Both the position numbers and the translations under genes were made by a program. From contig OY855905.1 in assembly GCA_963693305.1 (NCBI GenBank), positions 47,579,895 through 47,643,894 of the forward strand: a DNA stretch of 64,000 nt, given 5' to 3'. A model generated the notes under the pieces. It was not told the origin of the DNA and searched no databases. It was given only the letters and a program-made list of their open reading frames with translations. This DNA is from Meandrina meandrites. Lineage: Eukaryota; Cnidaria; Anthozoa; Scleractinia; Meandrinidae. How positions within the stretch are numbered: position 1 is the stretch's first letter; every line of letters starts with the position of its first letter. Below are positions 12,001 to 22,549 of the stretch, one piece after another.

Positions 12001-12425
12001 GGTATTTATTTAGCGCATTTCCATACGCGCAATGCGCTTTACAACACTTTGCGGGGTACTTAGACAGACTGCAATTAAGCAGTTTACAACAAATGAGGAT
12101 ATTTTTGCAGATGCCCGCAGTGTAATTTCGAAACAAGACGAGACCACAACACCGGGAACTCCATGCCCTACTCTTTGAAATAAGCGTGTGGGTTCTTTAA
12201 CGTCCACTGCTAACCATAACCGTGAAGATGCAGGAGACGGGACCTACGGTTTATCGTCCTTATCCGAGAAGACTAGAATGTCTAACCATTTGCAGATGTC
12301 AGCACAAAGGCAGCACATTTTCCTCAGTCATTTAAAGACCCTGAGTGTTGGTCCGGCCAGGGCTCGAACCTCGACCTCCTGCACAATAGTCCGGCGCTCT
12401 ACGAACTGAGTTAACCGGTCGGAGC
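12001..12425 (-). repeat. tRNA-derived SINE, near full length
   Basis: Read on the minus strand, the head at 12425-12345 has an A-box-like TAACTCAGTTCGTAGAGC and the B box GGTTCGAGCCC. About 330 bp of body follows, ending in AAGCGCATTGCGCGTATGG, AAATGCGCTAAATAAATACC. A GC-rich body with an AAT-type tail is characteristic of a SINE. The open frame over 12188-12409 is a by-product. Confidence 0.75.
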
Positions 12426-12429
12426 GTGG

Positions 12430-12597
12430 TGGAATTGAATTCGGGACGACCGAAGACAAATCCATCTAGTGGCAGGGAGGAGGATTTGAACTCGGGACGA
12501 CCGAAGACAAATCCATCTAGTGGCAGGGAGGAGGATTTGAACCCGGGACTTCCGGATTACAAGTCTAGCGCCTTAACCACTAGGCCACGCTACCTCC
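12430..12597 (-). repeat. SINE head with internal 53 bp tandem duplication
   Basis: On the minus strand the sequence starts GGAGGTAGCGTGGCCTAGTG (A box) and has the B box GGTTCAAATCC. The section ending the head is duplicated in tandem: two copies of about 53 bp, each with GGGACGACCGAAGACAAATC on the plus strand, lie at about 12438-12490 and 12491-12543. It is joined to the next SINE downstream, making a composite. Confidence 0.75.
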
Positions 12598-15060
12598 TCT
12601 ATACATATTTAATTAGCTGATTTTGATTTACCATGTCATGGGTGATGAAAGCCATTATTAAACTTCACAAAAAGTAAGAAAAAATGTTTGAGAACTTCAA
12701 TATTTTGTTCGTGCTGAGGTACTTTATACACGTGAATTGGCGATTTCTGGCTATTTCATCAAAATTCACCAAACACAAAAGCCATTTATTTGTCTCAACT
12801 TAACACAAAAACAGCGTGAAATAGCCAAATAAGTATCCTTATATCGATACCGATTAATATATAGGCGAAAAAAGGCACAAATGGCACATTTTGGAAACGT
12901 TTTCAGAGTTATATCATATCGCAATGTCGTGACATCGATGTAAATACAGCACCGGAAGATTTTCTTCACAAGTTCTATTAATTCTACTTTCAGGTGCATC
13001 AAGAGATCGGAAACAAGAAAGAAGTGCCACATACATGTCACTTGGATGCTTTCTAAATTACTTTTAAATCAGTAAAGAAAATTGAATTAAAACTCTAAAA
13101 AAACAATCTGGGCGTCTCCCAAGAATTATATTTTAACCACTGGAAAAACATACCTTTCTAAACAGCTACACAAAAAAAGAGCTATATACGACATTCAGTT
13201 ACCATCGCATTTTTTCACTATATATAGAAATTTAATTAATGATTTCACGCCAGATCGATCTACACCCCATCAACTCAACATGGCGACGTTTATTTCACTC
13301 CTCCACAAAGCCTGAAAAATTCTTCGAGCGGCGATAACACTCGCGTTCTTCCCTGAACACCCTAGGTGGCCAGTTGATAAGGGAGTCCTTCTTGGGGCTC
13401 ATTAGGGTTTTAACACTGTTTTGACGTCCTTCGAGTCATATCATAAATCCTTTTATGACCAACCATGTTCGTTCAAGATGACTTCGGCACCTTAAAAAAG
13501 AACTTGACCAATATCCCGCCATCCCGACCTCATGCTTGGCCAACACCCCAAATTCATACACGAATTAGTTTTGCCTGCAGGTGGGCTTCTCTACGAAAAT
13601 ATTATCTTCTATCTTCTGTCTTCGGACATGTTTCTTTATTAACAATAATTTTTTCGTTTGTTTCGTATTAGCCTGTGTGGCGCTAGGTTCTTTTTACTGG
13701 TGCGGTAATATAAGGTTTTTCAGGTGCATGAACATACACTCTTTTTTGTATTAAAACGTCTAACTTTGAGGCTGAAGATGAGCGTTTTTATTTTTTTCAC
13801 AATTTGAGAATGAGAATGTTCTTCAAACGTTCTTAAGTTACACATGTTATAATTAAAAGCTAGGCTACAAACTGCGACGTTCTGAGAGAATTAAGAGAAT
13901 TTCCTTTTAAGCATTGAGTTAATTGTACTGTTAGACCACAGTTTTGCATTTATTTATACTGCTAATTTAATAAAAAATTAAAACAAATGGACAAAATATA
14001 GACTTCTCCGACTCTCAGCGTAGGGTATCTTCTTTAAGTATGTTCTGGAAACTTTGGAAAATCCCAGCTTCAGCGTTCTTATAAAAAAGGCTCTTACAAA
14101 AAAAAAGAGTGTGCTGGGAAAACTGACGGAGAACACAAATGAAACACCTGGGGGTGGGGAACAGTAAGGCAGAACCTCGTCACTATTTCCTGCTACCAGG
14201 GGATCTATCTCTCAGACCTCAAGAAAGAGACAAAATTTGAGCACAACAGCACTTTATTCAGCGGCAAATTCGTAATCTACTTATACAAGTTTCGTACGAG
14301 AGTTAACAAGTACTTTTAATTAAAAACGTCCAAAAACAACAAAATAATAATGAAACCTACTTCAAGAATGTAAAGAAATTAAAAGAGAGGAGGTAATACT
14401 TGCAGCAGTGAAATCTTAGAAGCCTCAGGAATTTAAATTGGCCAAAGTTACAAATCTAACGGGAAGACATATGTTTGTTCTTTTAGTAAACTATTCAACT
14501 CAGTGATGAACGCGCGGCCGAAATGGGCTTACATTCTCCCACAACTCCCAAGTTTTAGCACCACGCCCCCTACACTTTTAGAAACATTTGATACGTCACT
14601 GCTATGCAAATAACAAATTTGAGGGTCCTCTCTGTTCAACATAAAATGATTAAATATGGCTAGTGAGTAAATGAGTGGCTATCAAATGTTAGCTATTAAA
14701 CCATCATAGAGGAAATTTGAGTGGATTACTTTTTATGCAAAGTACTTTGACTGCTTACCAAAATTGGCAACAACCGGCAATACACGACGAGGGCTACATA
14801 TAGGTAAATTGACTGTTATATTTTCTTTTAGTTCTGCGGCATAAACGGCCTGTAAGTATTTGGTGGGGCTATGTTTGTTGCCAGTGCAACTTGCGCACAC
14901 GTGTCCGCGATTTCTGATGCGCCGACTAGGCTCTAAACACTTTACTATATATATGTTATATTAGATTGGTTACTCGATTGGTTTCTTCCTCCGTCATGTC
15001 CACATAACTAGAGTATAAAAAAGTACAAACAATTTTTTAAGCAAAATAATGGCAAAATAA
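12598..15060. other. Intergenic, nothing recognised
   Basis: 2.5 kb, AT-rich. Open frames at 12766-13041 (minus) and 13465-13671 (plus) have no recognisable domain or splice context. No RNA gene or clear inverted repeat was seen. Confidence 0.3.
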
Positions 15061-15351
15061 TGACGTCATTTGGCCAGCATTACACGCCAAATGCATAGGT
15101 ATATGGATAGATAGCAGTGTCTGCAGATTTGACGCGATGACATAGTGCAATCTAGAATCCGTAGAGTGCTTTTAGCGAATGAAAACAAAGATAGCATCGG
15201 CACTGCAATGCATATGATAATATCTCTGTTTTGATTGGTTAAGTACTCTACTAATTCTAGATTGCACTATGTCATCGCGTCAAATCTGCAGATATTGCTA
15301 TCTATGCATATACCTATGCATTTGGCGTGTAATGCTGGCCAAATGACGTCA
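15061..15351. repeat. Foldback MITE, ~100 bp arms
   Basis: Arms 15061-15159 and about 15252-15351 are close reverse complements, starting TGACGTCATTTGGCCAGCAT. The inner part TGACGCGATGACATAGTGCA is shared too. The loop of about 90 bp contains no coding sequence. Confidence 0.85.
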
Positions 15352-16746
15352 GCTTATTTCATTCAACCATAGTCTCTTTGAGCAACTGCTAAATAGAAAG
15401 TAAATAATTGCTTACCTTAAGAGCAAAGTTTACATGACATTGGACAGTATATTGCCGCAAAGTCAGGATGTGACCAACAAAAGTCTTCAGATGCTTTCTC
15501 TTGACAATCACGTGCGTGGTCAGGCTCGTCGCTGCATGTTGATTCTTAACAAAGAAAAAAGAGGACAGACGTATTTATATATAACTTATCTCACGATATT
15601 TGCATGCATGTTTGTTTTTATTTCTCGCGGTATTCAAGTGCGTTGTTTGTTCGTAAAATAACTTTTTAGTCCATTAACCTTGGTAAGCTGTGTTTATTCT
15701 CGTACCATTATCAAACCACATTGAAATCAAAACGTTTTGAATTTTTTAAGCTTCAAAAACCTTTGCTGTAAACAGGGTATACAACGTAGGTTAGGTAAGG
15801 TCATAATTTTCATCGGTTAAGAAGAAAGTTCAAGAAGTTCTCACGTAATAGACAGTTTCATGTTAGTAGTTCAACCGGCTTTATTTCAGGTTAACCGTAA
15901 ATGGTTCCCCGTAAAAAGCAACAATTTTAAGGAACATTGTTTTTTTTTCCTCTCCAAGGGCCTTTAAGTAAGTATTACTCTCGGGTCGTATGGACACTCA
16001 ATCATCCGTCTAAATGGAAAATCAGAGAAAACATAGAATACAAATTTACATACCTGCTGGAATGTCAACCTCTGGAAGAGCTGAAAATGCAAACAAGGAA
16101 AGATGAGTACAGCAAACCCAAATATAACGACGTTTTCACATGGTTAGAAATTTCCCGGCGTTATAATCGCCTTAGTCACACGACTGACTCACTTTTTACT
16201 GAATATTCACTTGCCTATTAAATGAGACACGACAGTGCAATATTTTGTCGTCAACTTTAATTTTTACTTTGTACACACATGGTTGTCTCTTTCGGAGTGT
16301 CCATGCATCGCTGTCGGTGATTAACTCCTGTTTCAGTTGCGTGAAGCTGCTGAAACTATTGCTACTCCAACTGATGAGGTGCTACTTCGTCACTGGTGAC
16401 ACTCGTAATTTTTCCAGGCTTCGCAAGTCATTTATAAATCGACTTAGTGGCTAGGTGCAACATCTTTCTTGCAAAGTTTCTAGCCAAAGAACACGGTACC
16501 CTGACAATAAGCATTTATGTTTGCCCACCAAGACAACATGATGCGTGAAACATGCACGTTTCTAAGATTAATTACAAGTGCAGGATATGAAGTTGTTCAG
16601 TGCAGTGAAGCATGACAGTTTCAACGTTTTTACGTTTATACTGGGCCAAATTAAAGCTGGCACGTTGATTCCACATTCACTGAGCTACGTTCATAACGTA
16701 CATATATACGTAGAGATTGCTAGAAGAATTTTGATTTTATACTTAC
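15352..16746. other. Downstream of the VWA gene, no exon found
   Basis: A further phase-1 exon of the VWA/TSP1 gene would be expected here on the minus strand, because the exon ending at 16747 stops mid-codon at a clean GTAAGT donor. No TSP1, VWA or transmembrane exon was found by eye. The plus-strand open frame 15937-16221 is unrecognised. Confidence 0.3.
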
Positions 16747-17301
16747 TGCAGCCATGTTGGTTAAGATCGTCAAGTATTCGCTGTAAGTATGCTTGGATGT
16801 TTTTAGCATTTACAACATCCTGGTCACGGTCTGTCATCAGTCTTAGCCTACGTTCATTCTTTCCAGCACCAACGCCTACAGCTAGCACACGAACCCCCGC
16901 GTTACGTAATGGTTTGGATGTTTGTTTCATGCCTCTAGCTCCGCTGGACTGTACGCCATCAGTAAGTATTATAGCAATCTTATATACGTCCTGCCTGGCA
17001 TCTGGTAAGACCTGATTGACTGCACGGTTCAGGGCTTTGTCAATTCATGTTCGGCCGCCCATTTTCGGTAGTTGCTGCACAGCATCCTGAAACTTCTGCA
17101 CCGTGTCATATTGTCCAAACTGGGCTTCCAAATGGGCCGTGGAACTGAACGCAACCATTGCTGCTCGATTTCTACCTGATGCTAGATCCAAAGTCATCAC
17201 TAGTTTCTTAACTACGTCTTTCGTGTTCTGAAATTCTTTTATACTACCTGAAGAGTCCACGATAAATGTCACATCGGTTGGACACGTCGGTATATGCAAA
17301 A
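16747..17301 (-). pseudogene. VWA domain 2 exon with in-frame stop
   Basis: Acceptor TTATATTTCAG, donor GTAAGT (16741-16746). It encodes LHIPTCPTDVTFIVDSSGS (MIDAS DSSGS), ...GRNRAAMVAFSS, ...LPKMGGRT, then TGA at about 17042-17044, then IDKALNRAVNQVLPDARQDVYKIAIILTDGVQSSGARG, ...VRVLAVGVGAGKNERRLRLMTD and ...HGC. The reading frame is otherwise perfect on both sides. In relatives the stop position is normally Arg in a G-x-R-T-R-I-D-x-A-L context, so CGA to TGA is the simplest explanation. The exon is complete as a single-exon VWA domain. Confidence 0.85.
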
Positions 17302-20300
17302 CTGAAATATAAGAAAGTTATAATCAGAAGCCTTTTATTTTGAATTCGGCTGGATGATTTACTAAATGATGTTTTTCTATTTCATTCTCGCTTGGAATTG
17401 CTAATACGCCAATAAAGGAATGTTGACCAATTTTCGTTACCAGTTTCCTGAGAACACTGTCTAAGTATTAATTTTCAGACAGCCGCTGCGATTTTGCATT
17501 GACCGCGAAGGTAACCTGGATATGTTTATCCATGGGCACAATAATAAGAGAAATACCTCAAGCATTTACTAAAAGCCAACCCAACAGGAGCTAACAGGAG
17601 ATACTGATTTGCTCTTTTTGCAATAAATGAGATCATACTTCCCCTTCAAAGAAATAAGTCTCGCAGCAGGGTAAAGCACAAACTTAAGCGTTTTAAGTAA
17701 ATGTTTAGGTATTCCCACTCAGTGGAGACGAACTTCCTAAGATGATGCCGGTGTTAGTCTTGCATCGACCATTTTTACAATCGGAGCTAGGCATTGTTTT
17801 GGAATTTTCCCAATAGAACCATGATTTTGATAAAACTTGTACTAGAAAACAAAAAAAAAAGGATTTGTAACCGCCCGCACCCCTTCTTTCTCAAGACCAT
17901 TCTCTACCGAACCCTTCGGACTAGCGTTGTTCTATCCTAGGGAAAGCAAGTAAACGATTACTTGAATGTGTGTTGACTTACTGGGGCATTTTCGTTCATT
18001 GCACGAAACTTTCTTTACGGCAGGTCCCCATCTGCTGCAATTTTTTCCACCGTTAGAAGGCGGCGGATTGCTGCAGGTCCTTGTTAATATCTGTATTCCA
18101 ACGCCACACGTCACACTGCACTTAGACGCCGGAGACCAATCGGTGTAGTTTCCGTCTATAGGATCTAAAAGAAGGGAAATAGCATGTATTGTAAATATTT
18201 ATTCATCTAGAAGGGAAAGTAGAATCTTAAAGATAAAGATTAATAAATTTCCCACGTGCTGGGCATCCTAGATTTTACGAAGAGGAAGAGTTACTACAGT
18301 AAGTTAACGTTCTCCCCTTTTTGGCTGCGATCTACTTATCTGTTTGTTTGTTGGGTAAATTCTTAAATTAGCCATAGTATAAACGTTTTCTTTTTTTGCA
18401 ACAATCCCACAACTCACCACACACGGACTCTGTGAACTGTTTATAAAAATTCTTGGACAACTCTTCCCAATTGCTATGGAGGAACACTTTGCCTTTTTGA
18501 CCAGCTGTCTCTTTCAATTTATCCTCTTTCTTCGTCGCACCTGGGCCGATTCCAATAACCGTGATACTGACATGTTTAGCCTACGTAAAAGAAGCGGAAC
18601 AACCATTTCAGGAGATACAATAATTTCAAATGCAATATCGGGGTCATTTTAATAATCCTGACCTATTACTAAAAATATAAGTTAAAGGGGCTTTATCACG
18701 GATTTGAACAGATTTTCTAACAGCCAAAAATATATGCTCCTGACATAGAAAATGTAAAAATATAGGTCCATTTTTATTAAAAATTGCTATTGAAACTATT
18801 AAAAAGAGCGTTAGGCTGTGGATGGCTAGGATGGAAATGGATTACAACTTGAAAAATTGAACCAATTCAATTAGCCGGCCATGGTAAGCCGGATTTTTTT
18901 TAGCTCCCATGAGTCTTCTGTAGGTCAGTAATGCTTAAACTGTGAACAGGGTTATGCCTTTCTTGCATGAGAGTGTTGATTAAAGCGTTTTCTTTACAAC
19001 TTAAACATGGAAAATTTAACCACTTCTAAGGTTCAAACATACGACCACACGACTGCAAGTATATGCACGATTACTTTCCCATCATGATTGCGCCGTCAAC
19101 TTAATTATAAGTTGATGCTAACAAAATTATGGACCAACCCCACTGCTGCTTAAACGCTGGAAACGCCGTAATTACTGGTAATAAGACCATTAGCAAAACT
19201 ACATAAAGACATAAAACGAACAAAAATGTTCAGGTCTTTGTCAACTTAGGGTTGACTTCATAAATTTTCAATTAGCCGGCCATGGTCTATACGGTATAAA
19301 TATTGGTCACAATTCAGTTCAGGGTTAGTTTTACGTGGAAAATTTGCGATATGTTGAGACTAACTATCGCGGGTGTTCTACAGATACGCAAAACATATAA
19401 AATCAAATAGAAGTACCTCCAGTGCTTCTGTCAACTTTGAAAGTGGAATTTCTGGTTCCTTATCCCACTCCGAAATATATGGTATTCCATCAGTAAAGAT
19501 TAGCATAACATTTCTTGCAGATGGTCTGTCTCCTCCTTGGCTGGTAAACAACTTGGTCAACGCCAGATTCTTAGCCATATCTGTACGAGTTCCCTCTCTT
19601 TCTGAAGAGTTTTTCAATGCATCAGCCACGCTACTCTTCAAGTTTGTTGCATTGTAGTAATCCGTGTTTGAAAAGTTGTTGTGGACTGTTGCACGATCAC
19701 CAAACGTGACAAGACCAAAGTGATTGCCAGCTGCAGACACGCCAAGTTTATCCACCAACTCGTTAACGGTGTCTCGCAGCTGACGGCGATCTTGGGGTTT
19801 CATACTTTGAGATATATCAGCTAGAATGGCAATATCCATGACCTGCTTACATTCATCTAAATTAAATAAGAAATCAATATTATTTGAGTTTACTTTTCAT
19901 GCCTCCAGGTAATATTTGGGTTTAAGCTTAACTCGGCAAACTCACACACTAACAATAGAAACTTCTTTTTGCAACAGAAAAAACTCGTCAGAATATTCCG
20001 AAACGTTTCCGTATTTCATCCGTGAACGTAACGAATATACATTGAAATTCCCATTAAAATAGAATTTCGTGAACTGCACTTTTGTTGACATACAGCGCAC
20101 TACACAAAATCGGCAAATTGTAAATACTCTTTTGATCTTCGACAATAACAACAGTTCGGCAAAAGTTAACTTTTAGCTAATAGCAAAGGAAACTAATGAA
20201 ATTAATTTTTCATATATGTGTACCAAATCCTTTTTGATCGCGAGCTGAACAAATACGCCCACTACAAGTATTTCATGTAATTTATTACCTTCGTTCGAGT

Positions 20301-20315
20301 CTCTCCGCGTTAACC
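16747..20315 (-). CDS. VWA-TSP1-VWA secreted protein gene, interrupted (coadhesin-like)
   Basis: Five minus-strand exons can be assembled: 20315-20289, 19856-19417, 18580-18418, 18164-17982 and 17301-16747. All junctions have GT/AG ends and compatible phases, and most boundaries are phase 1, as usual for shuffled extracellular domains. The order is a first VWA domain, one TSP1 repeat, then a second VWA domain. Such proteins (coadhesin, collagen VI-like, cartilage matrix-like) are secreted adhesion or matrix molecules; in corals the VWA/TSP1 combination is known from the skeletal organic matrix. No signal-peptide exon and no terminal exon were found, so both ends are missing. The last exon has an in-frame TGA. 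Either this is a pseudogene or truncated allele, or the base is an assembly error. Confidence 0.75.
17982..18164 (-). CDS. TSP1 repeat exon
   Basis: A 183 bp exon, phase 1 on both sides, acceptor CTTCTTTTAG and donor GTAAGT. It encodes one thrombospondin type 1 repeat: YTDWSPASKCSVTCGVGIQI, then LTRTCSNPPPSNGGKNCSRW and a closing CNERKCP. The W-x-x-S-x-C-S-x-T-C-G-x-G core is complete with six cysteines. TSP1 repeats bind glycosaminoglycans and matrix proteins and are often C-mannosylated on the Trp. Confidence 0.9.
18418..18580 (-). CDS. VWA domain 1, second exon
   Basis: Acceptor TTTTACGTAG, donor GTGAGT (18412-18417). It encodes AKHVSITVIGIGPG...KLKETAGQKGKVFLHSNWEELSKNFYKQFTESVC, the last beta strand and C-terminal helix of a VWA domain, ending with the usual closing Cys. 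It joins the upstream exon in phase 0 and leaves in phase 1. Confidence 0.8.
19417..19856 (-). CDS. VWA domain 1, first exon
   Basis: Starts after an acceptor (TTTAATTTAG) and ends at the donor GTACTT (19411-19416). It encodes ECKQVMDIAILADISQSMK...: the MIDAS motif is D-I-S-Q-S, with D-x-S-x-S intact. It continues with ...HFGLVTFGDRATVHNNF, ...GTRTDMAKNLAL (the MIDAS Thr) and ...NVMLIFTDGIPY (the MIDAS Asp), so metal-coordinating residues are all visible. The frame stays open past the donor for a few codons, but the next exon continues the fold, supporting the splice. Confidence 0.85.
20289..20315 (-). CDS. VWA gene, 27 bp linker micro-exon
   Basis: A 27 bp exon between an acceptor ending TTGCAG and a donor GTAATAAA. 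It is phase 1 at both ends and encodes roughly (x)LTRRDSNE. Spliced to the next exon it makes ...NED-ECKQVMDIAILAD, placing a Cys just before the VWA fold as is normal. The call rests only on splice signals and phase fit. Confidence 0.45.
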
Positions 20316-22198
20316 CTGCAATGCAAAATAGCGTGTCAATAGCGCGCATTATCCTGGCAGTCAGTCAACAGCAAAAAGAGAAAGTTGAATCATCAGAAGA
20401 CAAGCCTGAAGGATTTAAGAACCGTTCTCTGAGAAAGTGAAGCAAAGTTGGAAATGAAAGTTATTAACCCTCCTTAATTTTTTGTGTGGAGGTAGGTTAC
20501 ATGGGGGGATGAACAAAAACGACCATATTTTGATTGGCAGATGTATTGTTTCCATGGTAACCGCACTTGGTCACGCAAGCCTCAGGTTCATGTTTTGAGC
20601 TAAAATTTCACTCTCAAAAAGTAAAAATATAAGAGGCTAGTTCTCGGGTAAATGTAAACCAAATCAAATGAAATTCCAGCAGAAAGTAGAGTCATTCTTC
20701 TAGTTTATATAAATTATTGTATAAGTATTTTGAGGTTTATGAACAAGGAAAAAATTGACGCTGTGTAATAAAGCCTGTCGGCCATTTGGACAAGCGGCAA
20801 AATCAAGCAAAACCAATTTCGTTATTTTTCCCAAAGTACTCACTTTCTTGTAACCAAATTAGCAGCAGAGCTAATATGGATAATGTAGTTTCGAAACATT
20901 AGACATACAAGGCAAATTGCAAAAAATTGCAAGATTGGCCATTTTGAGGGCCTCGCTATTTGGCCTAAAACGGCTTAAGAGAGATGAATTCAGCTTGAAA
21001 ATAATTTTATATCACCTGGTCTGTTACGTAAATGTGATTAATAACGTTTTGGTCAGCGAATTTGGTAAAATTTAAATTAATACAAAAGCCTACCTTCAAG
21101 ACGATTTGTTGTGTGAGACTCGCCTTCGCTCCCTCCATTTTCTTGACCAAATTAAGCACAGACACTAGCGGAAAGGCCAAATCTAACAGTTTCCCACATC
21201 AAAATCCATTTTCCTACATTTCAGACTACAAATGATGATACATTAATCCGCATACTTGATAAACAACAGTTCGACGCCATGTCAAAACACATCCGTAACT
21301 TTGTGATTTCTTCCGTCGAGTGCCAAACCTCTTCAGTACAATTCATCCGGAAAGGTAGATAAATGATCACTGCATTAAGCAAATGCATGCCTGTGAACAT
21401 TACAGAGTAATGTCAGTGATGCATTTGGCAGAAATCGAGTCGCGCGTTCGAAAGCCAGAATGTTGAATAAACGAACACACCGGAAGTTCGGGAGACGAGA
21501 CTGCTGAACGGATGTAACACAATACAAATGGTGTTGGTGTAATTTCTTTTAGGACATCTCATGGTTCTTTTGGTATTAAAGGTGGAAGGTTTTACGATGA
21601 TAATGCAACATCAAAAATATAAATACTGGGTATATTCGTACCACAGAAGTTTAAGTTTTATTTTACCGGCGATGAGTGTTTTCTGCACATTTCGCAGGCA
21701 CAGCATAGCAGCATACCATCGGTCAGAAACAGGCAGATTTCACAGCACCGTACTTTTCCTCGTCAAATTAAGGCTACGCCGTTATATGTGGCTAAATCCC
21801 AAACAACAACAATAATAATATAAAAAAATCTCGTCTGTGCAGGATAGAATACGCATCGCATTTAACCTTACCGATTTTCCATTACGGGTTCTCCTCATAT
21901 CTAATAGAATGGGGGGGGGAGGGGGAATGAGTTAAATCGTGTTAACCCTGTTAACCCTAGGTGGGTACAACCACTGGGCGGGCACCCTTCAAATTATTAG
22001 CTTGGTGTTTGCCGCTGGGACACTGAGACGTGCTTCTTTGGGATTAATATCAAAAAATCCTAGTAAAAATGTTTCCGCAGATGTTCATCAGTGCCTGAAC
22101 GTTAACAGGCTCACAAAAAGCACAACACCCAGTGTGAGAATGCAAATAAGAATGAATAGCTAAATAATGGAAAACGCCATTTTTTCTTTATTTAATTA
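20316..22198. other. Upstream of the VWA gene, nothing firm
   Basis: The 5' exon with the signal peptide should lie here or farther right on the minus strand. A candidate ATG near 21138 followed by a GTAGGC donor has the wrong phase. A G-rich run (about 21910-21925) is present. The plus-strand open frames at 21561 and 21939 are unrecognised. Confidence 0.3.
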
Positions 22199-22225
22199 GT
22201 TGTTTAAGCCCTGGGCTTAAACAAC
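22199..22225. repeat. Perfect short palindrome
   Basis: GTTGTTTAAGCCC and its complement meet at a single T, giving a 27 bp hairpin-capable site just upstream of a poly-G run and the assembly gap. Confidence 0.8.
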
Positions 22226-22275
22226 TTCGTAAGGGGTTTTGGGTGGGCTTATCAACGTAGGGGCTTAATTATATC

Positions 22276-22293
22276 GGGGGGGGGGGGGGGGGG
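22276..22293. repeat. Poly-G tract
   Basis: A run of about 17 G, 57 bp left of the N gap. Such runs stall sequencing and may explain the gap. Confidence 0.85.
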
Positions 22294-22349
22294 AAACTTA
22301 TTGGCGGAATAAAAAAAAGTTTCAAAACGAGCCATCGCAGTGTTGATTT

Positions 22350-22549
22350 NNNNNNNNNNNNNNNNNNNNNNNNNNNNNNNNNNNNNNNNNNNNNNNNNNN
22401 NNNNNNNNNNNNNNNNNNNNNNNNNNNNNNNNNNNNNNNNNNNNNNNNNNNNNNNNNNNNNNNNNNNNNNNNNNNNNNNNNNNNNNNNNNNNNNNNNNNN
22501 NNNNNNNNNNNNNNNNNNNNNNNNNNNNNNNNNNNNNNNNNNNNNNNNN
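22350..22549. other. Assembly gap (200 N)
   Basis: Exactly 200 N. The round size suggests a fixed-size scaffold gap, so the true length is unknown. Open frames crossing it are meaningless. Confidence 0.98.

Noticed and set aside
12530..12597. tRNA-Thr(TGT) gene on the minus strand
   Set aside because: The cloverleaf is imperfect and the 3' half is duplicated in tandem; it is part of a SINE.
16578..17015. Plus-strand 145-codon frame
   Set aside because: Shadow of the second VWA exon on the minus strand.
21120..21140. First exon of the VWA gene
   Set aside because: ATG followed by a GTAGGC donor exists, but the phase does not match the next exon and there is no hydrophobic signal sequence.
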